This document shows, piece after piece, positions 8,909 through 17,141 of a DNA stretch of 64,000 bases. The stretch comes from Deefgea chitinilytica. GTDB lineage: Bacteria > Pseudomonadota > Gammaproteobacteria > Burkholderiales > Chitinibacteraceae. Within the stretch, counting starts at the first letter, position 1. Every line of letters starts with the position of its first letter. A program made the position numbers and the translations under genes. Under the pieces are notes generated by a model, which made no database searches, was not told where the DNA came from, and saw only the letters and a list, made by a program, of their open reading frames with translations. The stretch covers positions 1 to 64,000 of the forward strand of contig NZ_WOFE01000010.1 in assembly GCF_016881405.1 (NCBI RefSeq), read 5' to 3'.

Positions 8909-9763
8909 ATGACCCAAGATCGTTTTTGGCGCGCAATCATTTATAGCGCGCTGGTGTTTGCGGCGCTGTATTACTTGATTCCGCTGTACGTGATGCTCAC
9001 GACATCCGTTAAAAGTATGGAAGAAATTCGTGCCGGTAATTTATTGGCTTTCCCGCAAAGTATTAGTTTTGCCGCGTGGGAGAAGGCTTGGAGCACCGCG
9101 TGTACCGGCGTGTCGTGCGAAGGCTTGTCGGGCTACTTTCTGAACTCAGTCAAGATGGTGATTCCTGCGGTGCTGATTTCTACGGTGCTGGGTGCCATCA
9201 ATGGTTATGTTTTATCCAAATGGCGCTTTCCCGGCTCGAATGTGGTGTTTGCGATGATTTTGTTTGGCGTGTTTATGCCATTCCAAGTGTTGTTGCTACC
9301 GATGGCGCAAACCTTGGGCTGGCTAGGGATTGCCAGCACGACCACCGGCTTGGTGTTTGTGCATGTAGTGTGCGGTTTGGCCTCGACAACACTGTTTTTT
9401 CGCAATTACTACGTCGGTATTCCTGATGAGTTGATTAAAGCGGCACGTTTGGATGGTGCAGGATTTTGGCGGATTTTCTGGCGCATCATTTTGCCGATGA
9501 GCACGCCCATCATCATGGTGACGCTGATCTGGCAATTTACCCAAATCTGGAATGATTTTCTATTTGGCGTGGTGTTTTCTGCGGGCGATAGTCAGCCGAT
9601 TACGGTGGGGCTGAACAATATGGCCAATACCTCAACGACGGTAAAGGAATACAACGTCGACATGGCTGCCGCCTTGATCGCTGCACTACCGACCATCGCA
9701 GTGTATGTGTTCTGCGGGAAGTATTTTGTACGTGGTTTATCGGCAGGAGCCGTCAAAGGTTAA
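8909..9763 (+). CDS. gtsC: sugar ABC transporter permease 2
   Basis: The 284-residue permease is of the MalG/UgpE type with about six membrane segments. Its EAA loop is ELIKAARLDGAGFWRIFWRI. The region TACTGVSCEGLSGYFLNSVKM is typical of the glucose-type subfamily. It forms the channel with GtsB. The ATG at 8909 follows a GGGGAG ribosome site. The stop is directly followed by a purine/pyrimidine-arm element. Confidence 0.9.
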   Translation: MTQDRFWRAIIYSALVFAALYYLIPLYVMLTTSVKSMEEIRAGNLLAFPQSISFAAWEKAWSTACTGVSCEGLSGYFLNSVKMVIPAVLISTVLGAINGYVLSKWRFPGSNVVFAMILFGVFMPFQVLLLPMAQTLGWLGIASTTTGLVFVHVVCGLASTTLFFRNYYVGIPDELIKAARLDGAGFWRIFWRIILPMSTPIIMVTLIWQFTQIWNDFLFGVVFSAGDSQPITVGLNNMANTSTTVKEYNVDMAAALIAALPTIAVYVFCGKYFVRGLSAGAVKG

Positions 9764-9832
9764 TTGGGAGTGAGAGGAAAGGAGTCAGGGGCTTAAAGCC
9801 CTTACACCTTACTCCTCGCACCTCACACAATA
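9763..9832 (+). repeat. paired purine/pyrimidine-arm element, no gene inside (copy 2)
   Basis: Directly after the gtsC stop comes GGGAGTGAGAGGAAAGGAGTC in outline, then a tight GGGGCTTAAAGCCC centre, then CTTACACCTTACTCCTCGCA and CCTCACACAATA. It ends just before the gtsD ribosome site. The pyrimidine end CCTCACACAAT is shared with the dnaJ-proximal arm at 21222-21234. Confidence 0.65.
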
Positions 9833-9842
9833 GGAGAACAAA

Positions 9843-10931
9843 ATGGGCGCTCTGGCCATTAAAAATATCACGAAGACTTTCGGCGATACGCAGATTTTGA
9901 AAGGCATTAATATCGAGATTGAGTCCGGTGAATTTCTGATTTTGGTGGGGCCTTCGGGCTGCGGTAAATCGACGTTGATGAATATCATTGCTGGCTTAGA
10001 AAGCCCAACGACGGGTGATGTGTGCATCGCAGATCGCGCAGTGACGAATGTGGCACCAAAAGATCGTGATATCGCGATGGTGTTCCAAAGTTATGCGCTG
10101 TACCCCACGATGTCGGTGCGGCAAAACATTGCTTTTGGTTTGGAGACGCGTGGCGTACCGAAGGCAGAGCAAAATGAAATCATCGCCCGCGTCGCCAAAA
10201 TGCTGCAAATGGATCATTTATTAGATCGTAAACCTGCTGCGCTTTCTGGTGGCCAGCGCCAACGCGTCGCGATGGGGCGCGCATTGGCGCGCAATCCGAA
10301 GCTGTTTTTGTTCGACGAGCCACTGTCTAATCTAGATGCCAAATTGCGCGTCGAAATGCGTGTTGAAATCAAGCAATTGCACCAACGGCTGAAAACCACC
10401 ATTGTGTACGTGACGCACGATCAAATCGAAGCGATGACGCTCGGTGACAAAATTGCAGTGATGAAAGACGGCATCATTCAGCAATTTGGTCGCCCGCAAG
10501 ATATTTATGAAAACCCCGCCAATTTATTTGTCGCGAGCTTTATTGGCTCGCCATCAATGAATTTTATCCCCTGCCATTTGGTTGAACACGACGGCGAGAT
10601 TGGCGTGTCTTTGCAAGGTATGGGCAATCCTTACTTTGTGGCACTCGCGCCGCGCCCTGAATTACGGCAACGCTTGGGCGATAAGGTCACATTAGGGATT
10701 CGGCCAGAACAGCTCGATGTGGCCGAAGCGGCATCAACGGCGCTGGAATGCAAAGTGAAAATCACCGAGCCAACGGGGCCAGATACGATGGTCTACACCG
10801 AAATCAACGGGGTAGAAGTTATCGCCCGCGTCCACCCCCGCGTTGTTCCGCCAACAGGGCACAGCATCAAGCTGGTGCTGGACACCAAAAAAGTGGTGCT
10901 GTTTGATCCGGTGACGGAAATGCGGATTTAG
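9843..10931 (+). CDS. gtsD: sugar ABC transporter ATP-binding protein
   Basis: The 362-residue ATPase of the MalK/UgpC/MsmK group powers the importer. It shows Walker A GPSGCGKST, Q-loop VFQSYALYP, signature LSGGQRQRVAMGRAL, Walker B LFLFDEPLSNLD and switch VTHDQIEAM. The C-terminal 120 residues form the OB/TOBE regulatory domain (IGSPSMNF, LGIRPEQL). The ribosome site AGGAG lies just past the repeat. A strong terminator ends the operon. Confidence 0.93.
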   Translation: MGALAIKNITKTFGDTQILKGINIEIESGEFLILVGPSGCGKSTLMNIIAGLESPTTGDVCIADRAVTNVAPKDRDIAMVFQSYALYPTMSVRQNIAFGLETRGVPKAEQNEIIARVAKMLQMDHLLDRKPAALSGGQRQRVAMGRALARNPKLFLFDEPLSNLDAKLRVEMRVEIKQLHQRLKTTIVYVTHDQIEAMTLGDKIAVMKDGIIQQFGRPQDIYENPANLFVASFIGSPSMNFIPCHLVEHDGEIGVSLQGMGNPYFVALAPRPELRQRLGDKVTLGIRPEQLDVAEAASTALECKVKITEPTGPDTMVYTEINGVEVIARVHPRVVPPTGHSIKLVLDTKKVVLFDPVTEMRI

Positions 10932-10944
10932 TCTGAGTGGAAAT

Positions 10945-10979
10945 GAAAAAGCCCCAAATTTGAATTTTGGGGCTTTTTT
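10945..10979. terminator. bidirectional terminator, gtsD / GST gene
   Basis: AAAAAGCCCCAAA pairs with TTTGGGGCTTTTTT around a short loop between convergent genes. A and T runs on both sides let it work on both strands. Confidence 0.88.
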
Positions 10980-10980
10980 C

Positions 10981-11586
10981 TTAGGCAGGCTTGGTTTCGA
11001 TCAGCGCGGGGCGCTCTGAAACGCGCTGGTGGTATTGCTGCAACACAGGGTAGTGCTGCGCCCAGGCAATGTCGGGTAGGCGTAGGTCGAGGTAGTCGAG
11101 CATGCAAATTACGCTCACATCGGCAATGCTGTAGGCGTCGCCAACAAACCAGCGTTTTTCTTCGAGCTGGCCTTCTAATGCAGCCAAGCCACGCGTAATC
11201 TTGCCGCGCTGGCGTTGCATAAAATCAGTGCTTTGCAAGGCCGCAGGACGGCGGGTTTCCATCACGATAGCGACGGCGGCATCGCAAATACCATCGGCGA
11301 GCGCTTCGGTGCGTTTGGCGCTGATCATTGGGCGTTGATCAGCAGGGAATAGCTTGCAAACAGGGGAGAGGTAATCAAGGTGTTCGGCAATGACACTAGA
11401 ATCATAAATGACACGGCCATCATCGAGCACCAGTACCGGCACTTTGCCGAGTGGGTTATAGGTTTGAATGAGTTCGTCGTTCTCGCCCGGCTTGGCTTCG
11501 ATCAATTCAAAATCGATTTTCTTTTCCGCTAAAACAACGCGAACTTTACGACCGAAAGGGCTGAGCAGGGCGGTAATGAGCTTCAT
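10981..11586 (-). CDS. glutathione S-transferase family protein (YibF-like)
   Basis: The 201-residue protein has an N-terminal thioredoxin-fold GST domain (LLSPFGRKVRVVLAEKKIDF, YNPLGKVPVLVLDDG with the cis-Pro, YDSSVIAEHLD) and an all-helical C-terminal domain (ALADGICDAAVAIVMETRRP). It most resembles E. coli YibF. The physiological substrate is unknown; such proteins bind glutathione and are thought to act in detoxification or reduction. The ATG at 11586 starts directly on the GST domain. Confidence 0.85.
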   Translation of the reverse strand: MKLITALLSPFGRKVRVVLAEKKIDFELIEAKPGENDELIQTYNPLGKVPVLVLDDGRVIYDSSVIAEHLDYLSPVCKLFPADQRPMISAKRTEALADGICDAAVAIVMETRRPAALQSTDFMQRQRGKITRGLAALEGQLEEKRWFVGDAYSIADVSVICMLDYLDLRLPDIAWAQHYPVLQQYHQRVSERPALIETKPA

Positions 11587-11664
11587 TTGGATTAAGTTCT
11601 CTTGAGACCGAAGTAAGATTCTATGGGGCGTAGGTAAGTTAGGCTAGTGAATCTCAGTGAATAC

Positions 11665-11695
11665 AACAAAAATGCCTCGTTTTCCGAGGCATTTT
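11665..11695 (-). terminator. terminator downstream of aceB
   Basis: On the minus strand ATGCCTCG-GAAAA-CGAGGCAT is followed by TTTTTGTTGT. It lies about 85 bases past the aceB stop. Confidence 0.78.
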
Positions 11696-11723
11696 GCTGG
11701 CTGCTTATTTCAGGATAGTGACT

Positions 11724-11781
11724 AGGGTCTGTTGACGTTTGGTTTGCCAGCGCGGCGAGAAACCAAACGTCAACAGACCCT
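11724..11781. repeat. perfect 22-bp inverted repeat supplying the aceB stop codon
   Basis: The arms at 11724-11745 and 11760-11781 (beginning AGGGTCTGTTGACG) are perfect inverted copies with a 14-base loop. The outer end forms the TAG stop of aceB at 11780-11782. A diverged relative with AAAGTCTGTTG and CAACAGACCTTT arms lies at 30911-30965. Confidence 0.8.
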
Positions 11782-13351
11782 AAGCAATACGTGCGTAGCC
11801 GGGTAGCGTTAAAAATTCGATAAATTCATCAGCGGTGGTGATCTGATCGAATAATTTTGCGGCCTCGGTGAGCGTGGCACTAAATCGCCCTTGTGCTTCA
11901 ATTTTGGCGACTTCCTCTGGCAACCATTGCTTAAACAACTCAACGGTGACCTTGCGTCCATCGACCAAAACGCCTTTGTCGGAACGCAGCCATTGCCAAA
12001 TTTGCGAGCGGCTAATTTCGGCGGTGGCAGCGTCCTCCATCAGATTATGAATCGGTACGCAGCCCATTCCGGCCAGCCAAGATGCTAAATACTGCACGCC
12101 GACGGAAATATTGCCACGTAAACCGGCTTCGGTAATTGGCTGCTCGGGTTGGAAATTGAGTAAATCAGCTGCCGCACTGACAACATCAGGCCGTTGTTTG
12201 TCAATTTGGTTCGGCTTGCCCCCCAAGACCGCATCCCATGCTGCCATTGCGACAGGCACCAGACCCGGATGCGCGACCCAACCGCCATCATAACCATCAC
12301 CCGCATCGCGTTCTTTGTCGGTGCGAACTTGATTCATTGCGCGCTCGTTGGCAGCGAGATCTGTTTTGACTGGAATATACGCTGACATACCACCGATTGC
12401 AGGTGCGCCGCGGTGATGGCAAGTTTTCAGTAGCAGCAATGAATACGCGCGCATAAACGGCACGGTCATCGTGATTTGGCTGCGGTCGGCAAGGCAGAAG
12501 TTGCTGTCCATCCGGAATTTTTTGATGCAGCTAAAAATATAATCCCAGCGACCGGCGTTCAGCCCTGATGAATGTTCGCGCAGTTCGTACAGAATTTCGT
12601 CCATTTCAAACGCGGCGAGTATGGTTTCAATCAGTACCGTGCCTTTAATGCAGCCATGCGGCGCGCCTAGCTCGGCCTCGGCCCAAGTAAAGACATCGTT
12701 CCATAGCCGTGCTTCTAAATGCGATTCCATTTTAGGCAGATAAAAATAACACGACGTGCCTTGGCTCAGACGATATTGCAGATTGTGAAACACCACCAAG
12801 CCAAAATCGAATAGCGAGCCCGACATGATTTCACCGTCGACCTCGAGGTGTTTTTCCAGCAAATGCCAGCCGCGTGGGCGAATAATCAAGGTCGCGATCT
12901 CATCGTTGAGCGTGTATTGCTTGCCATCCGGGCTGGTGTAGCTGATTTCGCGGCGGTAGGCATCGCGCACATTGATCTGGCCAAGGATTTGATTGTCCCA
13001 AGTCGGCGTGTTGGAATCTTCAAAATCGGCCATAAAGGATTTCGCACCCGAATTGAGCGCATTAATCATCATTTTGCGCTCAACGGGGCCGGTGATTTCA
13101 ACGCGACGATCGAGTAAATCGGCAGGTAGCGGGCTAATTTGCCAGTCGCCAGCACGGATATGTGCCGTTTCTGGCAGAAAATCTGGTTTGATGCCCGCAT
13201 CGAGCTGCGCTTGGCGCGCGCTGCGTGCCGCCATCAGCTCACGGCGGCGGGGCTCAAATTGGCGATGCAGTTTGACTAAAAAATCGAGTGCGGCGGGGGT
13301 GAGTACGCTGCTCACCTCAAGGCTGGTTTGGCCTTTAATTCGCATATTCAT
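11780..13351 (-). CDS. aceB: malate synthase A
   Basis: The protein of about 523 residues condenses glyoxylate with acetyl-CoA to malate in the glyoxylate shunt. It carries [23 protein letters not shown], the signature [20 protein letters not shown] and MTVPFMRAY, as in the A-type enzymes. The frame extends upstream to 13402, but the ATG at 13351 has a GGGAG ribosome site and matches family starts. It lies 101 bases behind aceA on the same strand. The final codon runs into a perfect hairpin that provides the stop, so the original C-terminus may have been altered by a residue or two. Confidence 0.95.
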   Translation of the reverse strand: MNMRIKGQTSLEVSSVLTPAALDFLVKLHRQFEPRRRELMAARSARQAQLDAGIKPDFLPETAHIRAGDWQISPLPADLLDRRVEITGPVERKMMINALNSGAKSFMADFEDSNTPTWDNQILGQINVRDAYRREISYTSPDGKQYTLNDEIATLIIRPRGWHLLEKHLEVDGEIMSGSLFDFGLVVFHNLQYRLSQGTSCYFYLPKMESHLEARLWNDVFTWAEAELGAPHGCIKGTVLIETILAAFEMDEILYELREHSSGLNAGRWDYIFSCIKKFRMDSNFCLADRSQITMTVPFMRAYSLLLLKTCHHRGAPAIGGMSAYIPVKTDLAANERAMNQVRTDKERDAGDGYDGGWVAHPGLVPVAMAAWDAVLGGKPNQIDKQRPDVVSAAADLLNFQPEQPITEAGLRGNISVGVQYLASWLAGMGCVPIHNLMEDAATAEISRSQIWQWLRSDKGVLVDGRKVTVELFKQWLPEEVAKIEAQGRFSATLTEAAKLFDQITTADEFIEFLTLPGYARIA

Positions 13352-13380
13352 CGTGATACTCCCAAGCAGAAGGCAGAGAT

Positions 13381-13454
13381 GGCAGATCCGTGGATCTGCC
13401 ATGTGGGTATTGCTTGCTGGCCTTTATTTAATATTTTCTAGCATTAAATACATC
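13381..13454. repeat. palindrome plus REP-like hairpin (copy c) between aceA and aceB
   Basis: Bases 13381-13400 form a perfect palindrome (GGCAGATCC-GT-GGATCTGCC). Bases 13405-13454 are a REP-like copy beginning GGGTATTGCTTGCTGGCC and ending AAATACATC; its left half is nearly identical to 32162-32185. The aceA stop codon (13453-13455) overlaps its last bases. Either could adjust relative expression of aceA and aceB. Confidence 0.65.
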
Positions 13455-14733
13455 AATGAAATTGCTCGGCCTCGGTTGACCCTGTCAGCGCCGTGGTCGA
13501 TGATTTACCTTGCTGAATCACTTGGGTGACTTGGTCAAAATAGCCAGTGCCGACTTCCCGTTGATGTTTCACTGCGGTAAAGCCACGATTGGCGGCGGCA
13601 AATTCGGCCTCTTGTAGTTCAACAAACGCCGACATGCCATTGCGGGCATAGCCGTGCGCAAGATTGAACATGCCATAATTGAGCGCATGGAAACCAGCCA
13701 AGGTAATGAACTGGAATTTGTAACCCAGTGCGCCGAGTTCTTTTTGGAACTTGGCAATCGTTGCATCATCCAAATTTTTCTTCCAGTTAAATGACGGCGA
13801 GCAGTTGTAGGCCAATAATTTGCCCGGGAATTTGGCGTGAATCGCTGCGGCAAATTTGCGGGCGTATTCCAAGTCTGGCTTGCCAGTTTCGCACCAAACT
13901 AGATCAGCATAAGGGGCATAGGCCAGACCGCGAGAGATTGCTTGCTCTAGGCCTGGATACGTCTTATAAAAGCCTTCCATCGTGCGCTCACCGGTGCAGA
14001 ATGGCTTGTCGTTGTCATCGACATCGCTGGTCAGCAAATCAGCGGCTTCGGCGTCAGTTCGCGCCACGATAATCGTCGGCACGCCCATCACATCGGCGGC
14101 AAGCCGCGCCGCAACGAGTTTTTCAATGGCTTCGCGAGTAGGTACCAACACTTTACCGCCCATGTGGCCGCATTTTTTTACTGAAGCGAGTTGGTCTTCA
14201 AAGTGAACACCTGCTGCGCCGGCTTCAATCATCGCTTTCATCAGCTCAAATGCATTGAGCACGCCGCCAAAACCAGCTTCGGCATCGGCCACAATCGGCG
14301 CATAGAAATCAATGCTGTCGTCGCCTTCCGAATGATTGATCTGATCGGCGCGCGCCAGCGTGTTATTGATGCGGCGCACCACTTGCGGTACTGAATTGGC
14401 TGGATACAGCGATTGATCGGGATACATTTCACCGGCCAAGTTGGCATCGGCAGCGACTTGCCAACCGGATAAGTAGATGGCTTTGAGTCCGGCTTTGATT
14501 TGTTGCATCGCTTGATTGCCGGTTAGCGCACCCAAGGCATGCACGTATGGTGTGTCATGCATCAGACGCCAAAGTTTATTCGCGCCATGCGTGGCGAGCG
14601 TGTATTCCTGCTGCAAAGTGCCGCGCAGTCGTTCGACATCTGCGGCGGTATAAGGGCGACTAATGCCTTGCCAACGCGGGTTAGTCTGCCAGTCGTTTTC
14701 GATTGCTGCGATGCGTTGTGCTTGCGTGCTCAT
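13453..14733 (-). CDS. aceA: isocitrate lyase
   Basis: The protein of about 426 residues splits isocitrate to glyoxylate and succinate, the first step of the glyoxylate shunt. It has the catalytic KKCGHMGGK loop, DADTGFG-type segment [31 protein letters not shown] and [11 protein letters not shown]. The frame is open to 14898, but ATG 14733 has a GGAGAT ribosome site and a conserved start MSTQAQRI. No aceK is present nearby. A 24-bp palindrome shared with gtsA lies about 195 bases upstream. Confidence 0.96.
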   Translation of the reverse strand: MSTQAQRIAAIENDWQTNPRWQGISRPYTAADVERLRGTLQQEYTLATHGANKLWRLMHDTPYVHALGALTGNQAMQQIKAGLKAIYLSGWQVAADANLAGEMYPDQSLYPANSVPQVVRRINNTLARADQINHSEGDDSIDFYAPIVADAEAGFGGVLNAFELMKAMIEAGAAGVHFEDQLASVKKCGHMGGKVLVPTREAIEKLVAARLAADVMGVPTIIVARTDAEAADLLTSDVDDNDKPFCTGERTMEGFYKTYPGLEQAISRGLAYAPYADLVWCETGKPDLEYARKFAAAIHAKFPGKLLAYNCSPSFNWKKNLDDATIAKFQKELGALGYKFQFITLAGFHALNYGMFNLAHGYARNGMSAFVELQEAEFAAANRGFTAVKHQREVGTGYFDQVTQVIQQGKSSTTALTGSTEAEQFH

Positions 14734-14779
14734 ACTGATCTCCGTGTTGTAAGGGCTTAAGCAGGTAGGCAAAGTTTTC

Positions 14780-14860
14780 TTAATATTCGTTGTCTTGCCT
14801 TGTCGTACTAGGATGTACTGTCTGCGGCGTCGACACCTTGCGATAAAACTTTTGCACCAA
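14780..14860. repeat. GTAC-centred dispersed repeat upstream of aceA
   Basis: TCGTACTAGGATGTACTGTC is followed by GCGGCGTCGACACCTTGCG and AAAACTTTTGC. The block at 47490-47550 reads similarly (GGTACAAATTGTACTCTCG, CACCTTGCGCGAAAACTGTT), so these look like copies of one family. Confidence 0.5.
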
Positions 14861-14926
14861 TACTTATCGCTTTTAATTGAAGCAGGTTTTTTTTGCACCG
14901 CAATAAATTATTGCGATGCACCATAG

Positions 14927-14950
14927 TGTAGTCGAAAATTTTTGACTACA
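14927..14950. promoter_or_regulatory. 24-bp operator-like palindrome upstream of aceA
   Basis: TGTAGTC-N10-GACTACA, arms and spacer length identical to the site before gtsA at 6432-6455. In Pseudomonas, RccR binds long-spaced TGTAGT/ACTACA palindromes before aceA and reacts to KDPG. A similar regulator here would link sugar catabolism to the glyoxylate shunt; this is inference. Confidence 0.65.
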
Positions 14951-15091
14951 TATTGGGGCTTGTCCGTAGTGCTGGCTTGCTAATCTTGGATTGGCTCTGC
15001 TGGTGAGGGGGTTATTGATTTGTTTATGATTGGGTCAAACTACTGTGTGTTGTTTGTATGACCAAACAGAAAGAAATATCGTGTCGCGAAA

Positions 15092-15131
15092 TAATAAAAA
15101 CCGGAGGTGCCGAATGACGGCAACTCCGGTT
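15092..15131 (-). terminator. terminator after terC
   Basis: On the minus strand ACCGGAGtTGCCG pairs with CGGCAcCTCCGGT and is followed by TTTTTATTATT, about 45 bases past the terC stop. Confidence 0.85.
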
Positions 15132-15175
15132 GGTCTGTCGCGGCGGCTATGGAGCGGGCTTTATCGCTGCTCGTC

Positions 15176-16168
15176 TTAAATTGAGTCGGACTTTAAAGTT
15201 AGCGTTTGTCGTGTTTTCCAGAGCGAGAATAAGACGCCGGCGACAAGTAGACCAAAAGTTACCGCCAAAGAAAGTGCGGGAGGCACTTTGCCGTCGAAGA
15301 CGAAATCGCCCAAGAAGATCTTCGAGCCAATAAACACCAGTACCAGCGCCAATGCGTATTTGAGGTAATGAAAGCGGTGAATAACTGCCGCCAGCGCGAA
15401 ATACAATGCGCGTAAACCTAAAATAGCGAAAATGTTGGAGGTGTAAACAATAAACGGGTCTGTGGTAATCGCAAAAATCGCCGGTACGCTATCTACCGCA
15501 AAGATCAGATCTACGATTTCGATCATAATCAACGCTAAAAATAGCGGCGTGGCCCATAATGCTGTTTTTTCACTCCCTTCCTTCTCTGGCGCTCGAATGA
15601 AAAACTTCTGTTCGTGCAAGCGATCCGTCACGCGTAGATGCCGTCTTAAGAAGTTGAGCAGCGGGTTTTTGCTCATGTCTGTCACTTTATCGCTGGAAAA
15701 TAGCATTTTTAGCCCAGTAAAAATCAAGAACACGGCAAATATATATAGTGTCCAGTAGTATTGGGCGACCAGTGTTGCTCCTAGACCGATCATGATTGCC
15801 CGCAGCACAATCACCCCGAGAATTCCCCAAAAGAGCACCCGGTGTTGATAAATGCGCGGTATTGCAAAGTAGGTGAAAATCAGGGAGATCACAAACACAT
15901 TGTCTAGCGACAGGCTTTTTTCGATCAGGAAACCTGTAAAGTATTCCATCCCAGAGACTGAGCCCAAATACCACCAAACCCAAGCACCAAAAAGCAAGCC
16001 GGCAGTGATATAAAATGCCGATAGTTTTAAGCTCTCAGCGACGCCAATTTCGTGATCTTCTTTGTGTAAGACGCCCAAGTCGAACGCTAACAGTGCTAGC
16101 ACAATGCTTAAGAAAGATAGCCACAACCAGATGGGCTGACCAAGCCAGATCTGCGTTAGTAATTCCAT
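15176..16168 (-). CDS. TerC-family membrane protein (Alx-like)
   Basis: The 330-residue integral membrane protein has about nine membrane segments. Conserved acidic stretches lie in membrane helices: AFDLGVLHKED, SLDNVFVISLIF and EIVDLIFAVDSVPAIFAIT. TerC/Alx proteins are linked to manganese export and tellurite or alkaline-pH response. It is the last gene of an apparent operon after the TerB-like and ribosome-binding genes (gap 41 bases). No yybP-ykoY-type riboswitch is visible ahead of the operon. Confidence 0.9.
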   Translation of the reverse strand: MELLTQIWLGQPIWLWLSFLSIVLALLAFDLGVLHKEDHEIGVAESLKLSAFYITAGLLFGAWVWWYLGSVSGMEYFTGFLIEKSLSLDNVFVISLIFTYFAIPRIYQHRVLFWGILGVIVLRAIMIGLGATLVAQYYWTLYIFAVFLIFTGLKMLFSSDKVTDMSKNPLLNFLRRHLRVTDRLHEQKFFIRAPEKEGSEKTALWATPLFLALIMIEIVDLIFAVDSVPAIFAITTDPFIVYTSNIFAILGLRALYFALAAVIHRFHYLKYALALVLVFIGSKIFLGDFVFDGKVPPALSLAVTFGLLVAGVLFSLWKTRQTLTLKSDSI

Positions 16169-16209
16169 TTTCTTTACCCCTTCTTAATTGACTAGGATTA
16201 GTGATTATT

Positions 16210-16653
16210 TCATCCACTTCGGGTTGCGCTGCGTTGTGCCCGCGGTTTGCTCACTACGGGCTGAACTGCGTACCAATCGTATTGCCAACATGCCATGGCT
16301 CTCGCAATCAACACGGCTTCGCCATCGGCTAGCCAACCATCCGCATCGACCACGCTTAGCATTGCGCGCAGAACACTCACTTGTAGTCGAGGCTCGTCAA
16401 TTTCAGCTAGCAATTGATCTATCAAAATCTCATCAAGCTCAAGTTGCCCCAAGCCATTACCGTACAGCAGCAGGTCATCGCATAGTCCTTGCATCACCTG
16501 ATGAAGCGTTTTCTCACTAATTCCCAGTTGGGTCAGCACTTTGCTGTCATGCAAGGCTTGAAACTCAGATTGATCTAGACCGCCATCAGAAACGAGCGAT
16601 AGGGCAAGTAAACGACATACAGCTTCATGACTATTTAAGGCATAGCGGCGCAT
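16210..16653 (-). CDS. TerB-like protein
   Basis: The 147-residue helical, acidic protein fits the TerB-like family: NSHEAVCRLLALSLVSDGGL opening, SDGGLDQSEFQAL with metal-type acidic residues, and SVVDADGWLADGEAVLIARA as a second matching half. TerB proteins bind metal and associate with TerC at the membrane. A single-gene TerB/TerC pair next to a ribosome-binding protein is seen here. The C-terminal basic tail (KPRAQRSATRSG) is outside the domain. Confidence 0.72.
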   Translation of the reverse strand: MRRYALNSHEAVCRLLALSLVSDGGLDQSEFQALHDSKVLTQLGISEKTLHQVMQGLCDDLLLYGNGLGQLELDEILIDQLLAEIDEPRLQVSVLRAMLSVVDADGWLADGEAVLIARAMACWQYDWYAVQPVVSKPRAQRSATRSG

Positions 16654-16700
16654 TATGGTTCTCCTGCGGTAAAAAAGTGCTAGTTCAATGAAGTGGAAAC

Positions 16701-17033
16701 TCAGTAGCTGGTTTGCATCGTCGAGTGCACACGATGAATCTGGTTAATTTTTCGGCTTACGGTTCTGTTAGCACGATCCGCTGTGCGATTAATTGCAAAA
16801 ATTAAGTCACTGGCTACATCTTCAACCATGACATCAGGTAATTGATTCAGACTGATGACAAGTTGGCAACGTTGGACCACGCCTCCATGCGGTCCATCTA
16901 TGTTGCTTAGGCGAACGGATACTTTGCGGATATGGCTGCTTAGGCGACTTAAGCCAAATTCGACTTGCCGCGCAATATGGGTCTGTAGATTGTGGGTCAG
17001 CTCAGGATTTTTACTGATGATTTCAATTTTCAT
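16701..17033 (-). CDS. HPF/RaiA-family ribosome-associated protein
   Basis: The 110-residue protein matches the S30AE (sigma-54 modulation) domain: an N-terminal KIEIISKNPELTHNLQTHIA strand/helix, KVSVRLSNIDGPHGGVVQRC, then VEDVASDLIFAINRTADRAN and VSRKI. The family binds the small ribosomal subunit and stalls or stores ribosomes in stress. It is short, without the dimerisation tail of long HPF. It opens the operon with terB- and terC-like genes, which suggests a stress operon. Only 108 bases separate it from the divergent nhaR-type gene. Confidence 0.75.
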   Translation of the reverse strand: MKIEIISKNPELTHNLQTHIARQVEFGLSRLSSHIRKVSVRLSNIDGPHGGVVQRCQLVISLNQLPDVMVEDVASDLIFAINRTADRANRTVSRKINQIHRVHSTMQTSY

Positions 17034-17141
17034 TTTCCTGCTCCAAGGGTTTATGTGATATGGCCAATATAATCCTCAATAAAAATGAATAAAAATCGTA
17101 TATTCTTGGTTTTGTATTCATTTTTTTGGAATATTTGCGCT

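Larger units (their letters stand above)
14734..15091. other. aceA upstream region
   Basis: No gene was seen. It contains a GTAC-centred repeat around 14780-14860, the 24-bp operator-like palindrome at 14927-14950, and A+T-rich DNA suited to a promoter between them and aceA. Confidence 0.5.
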
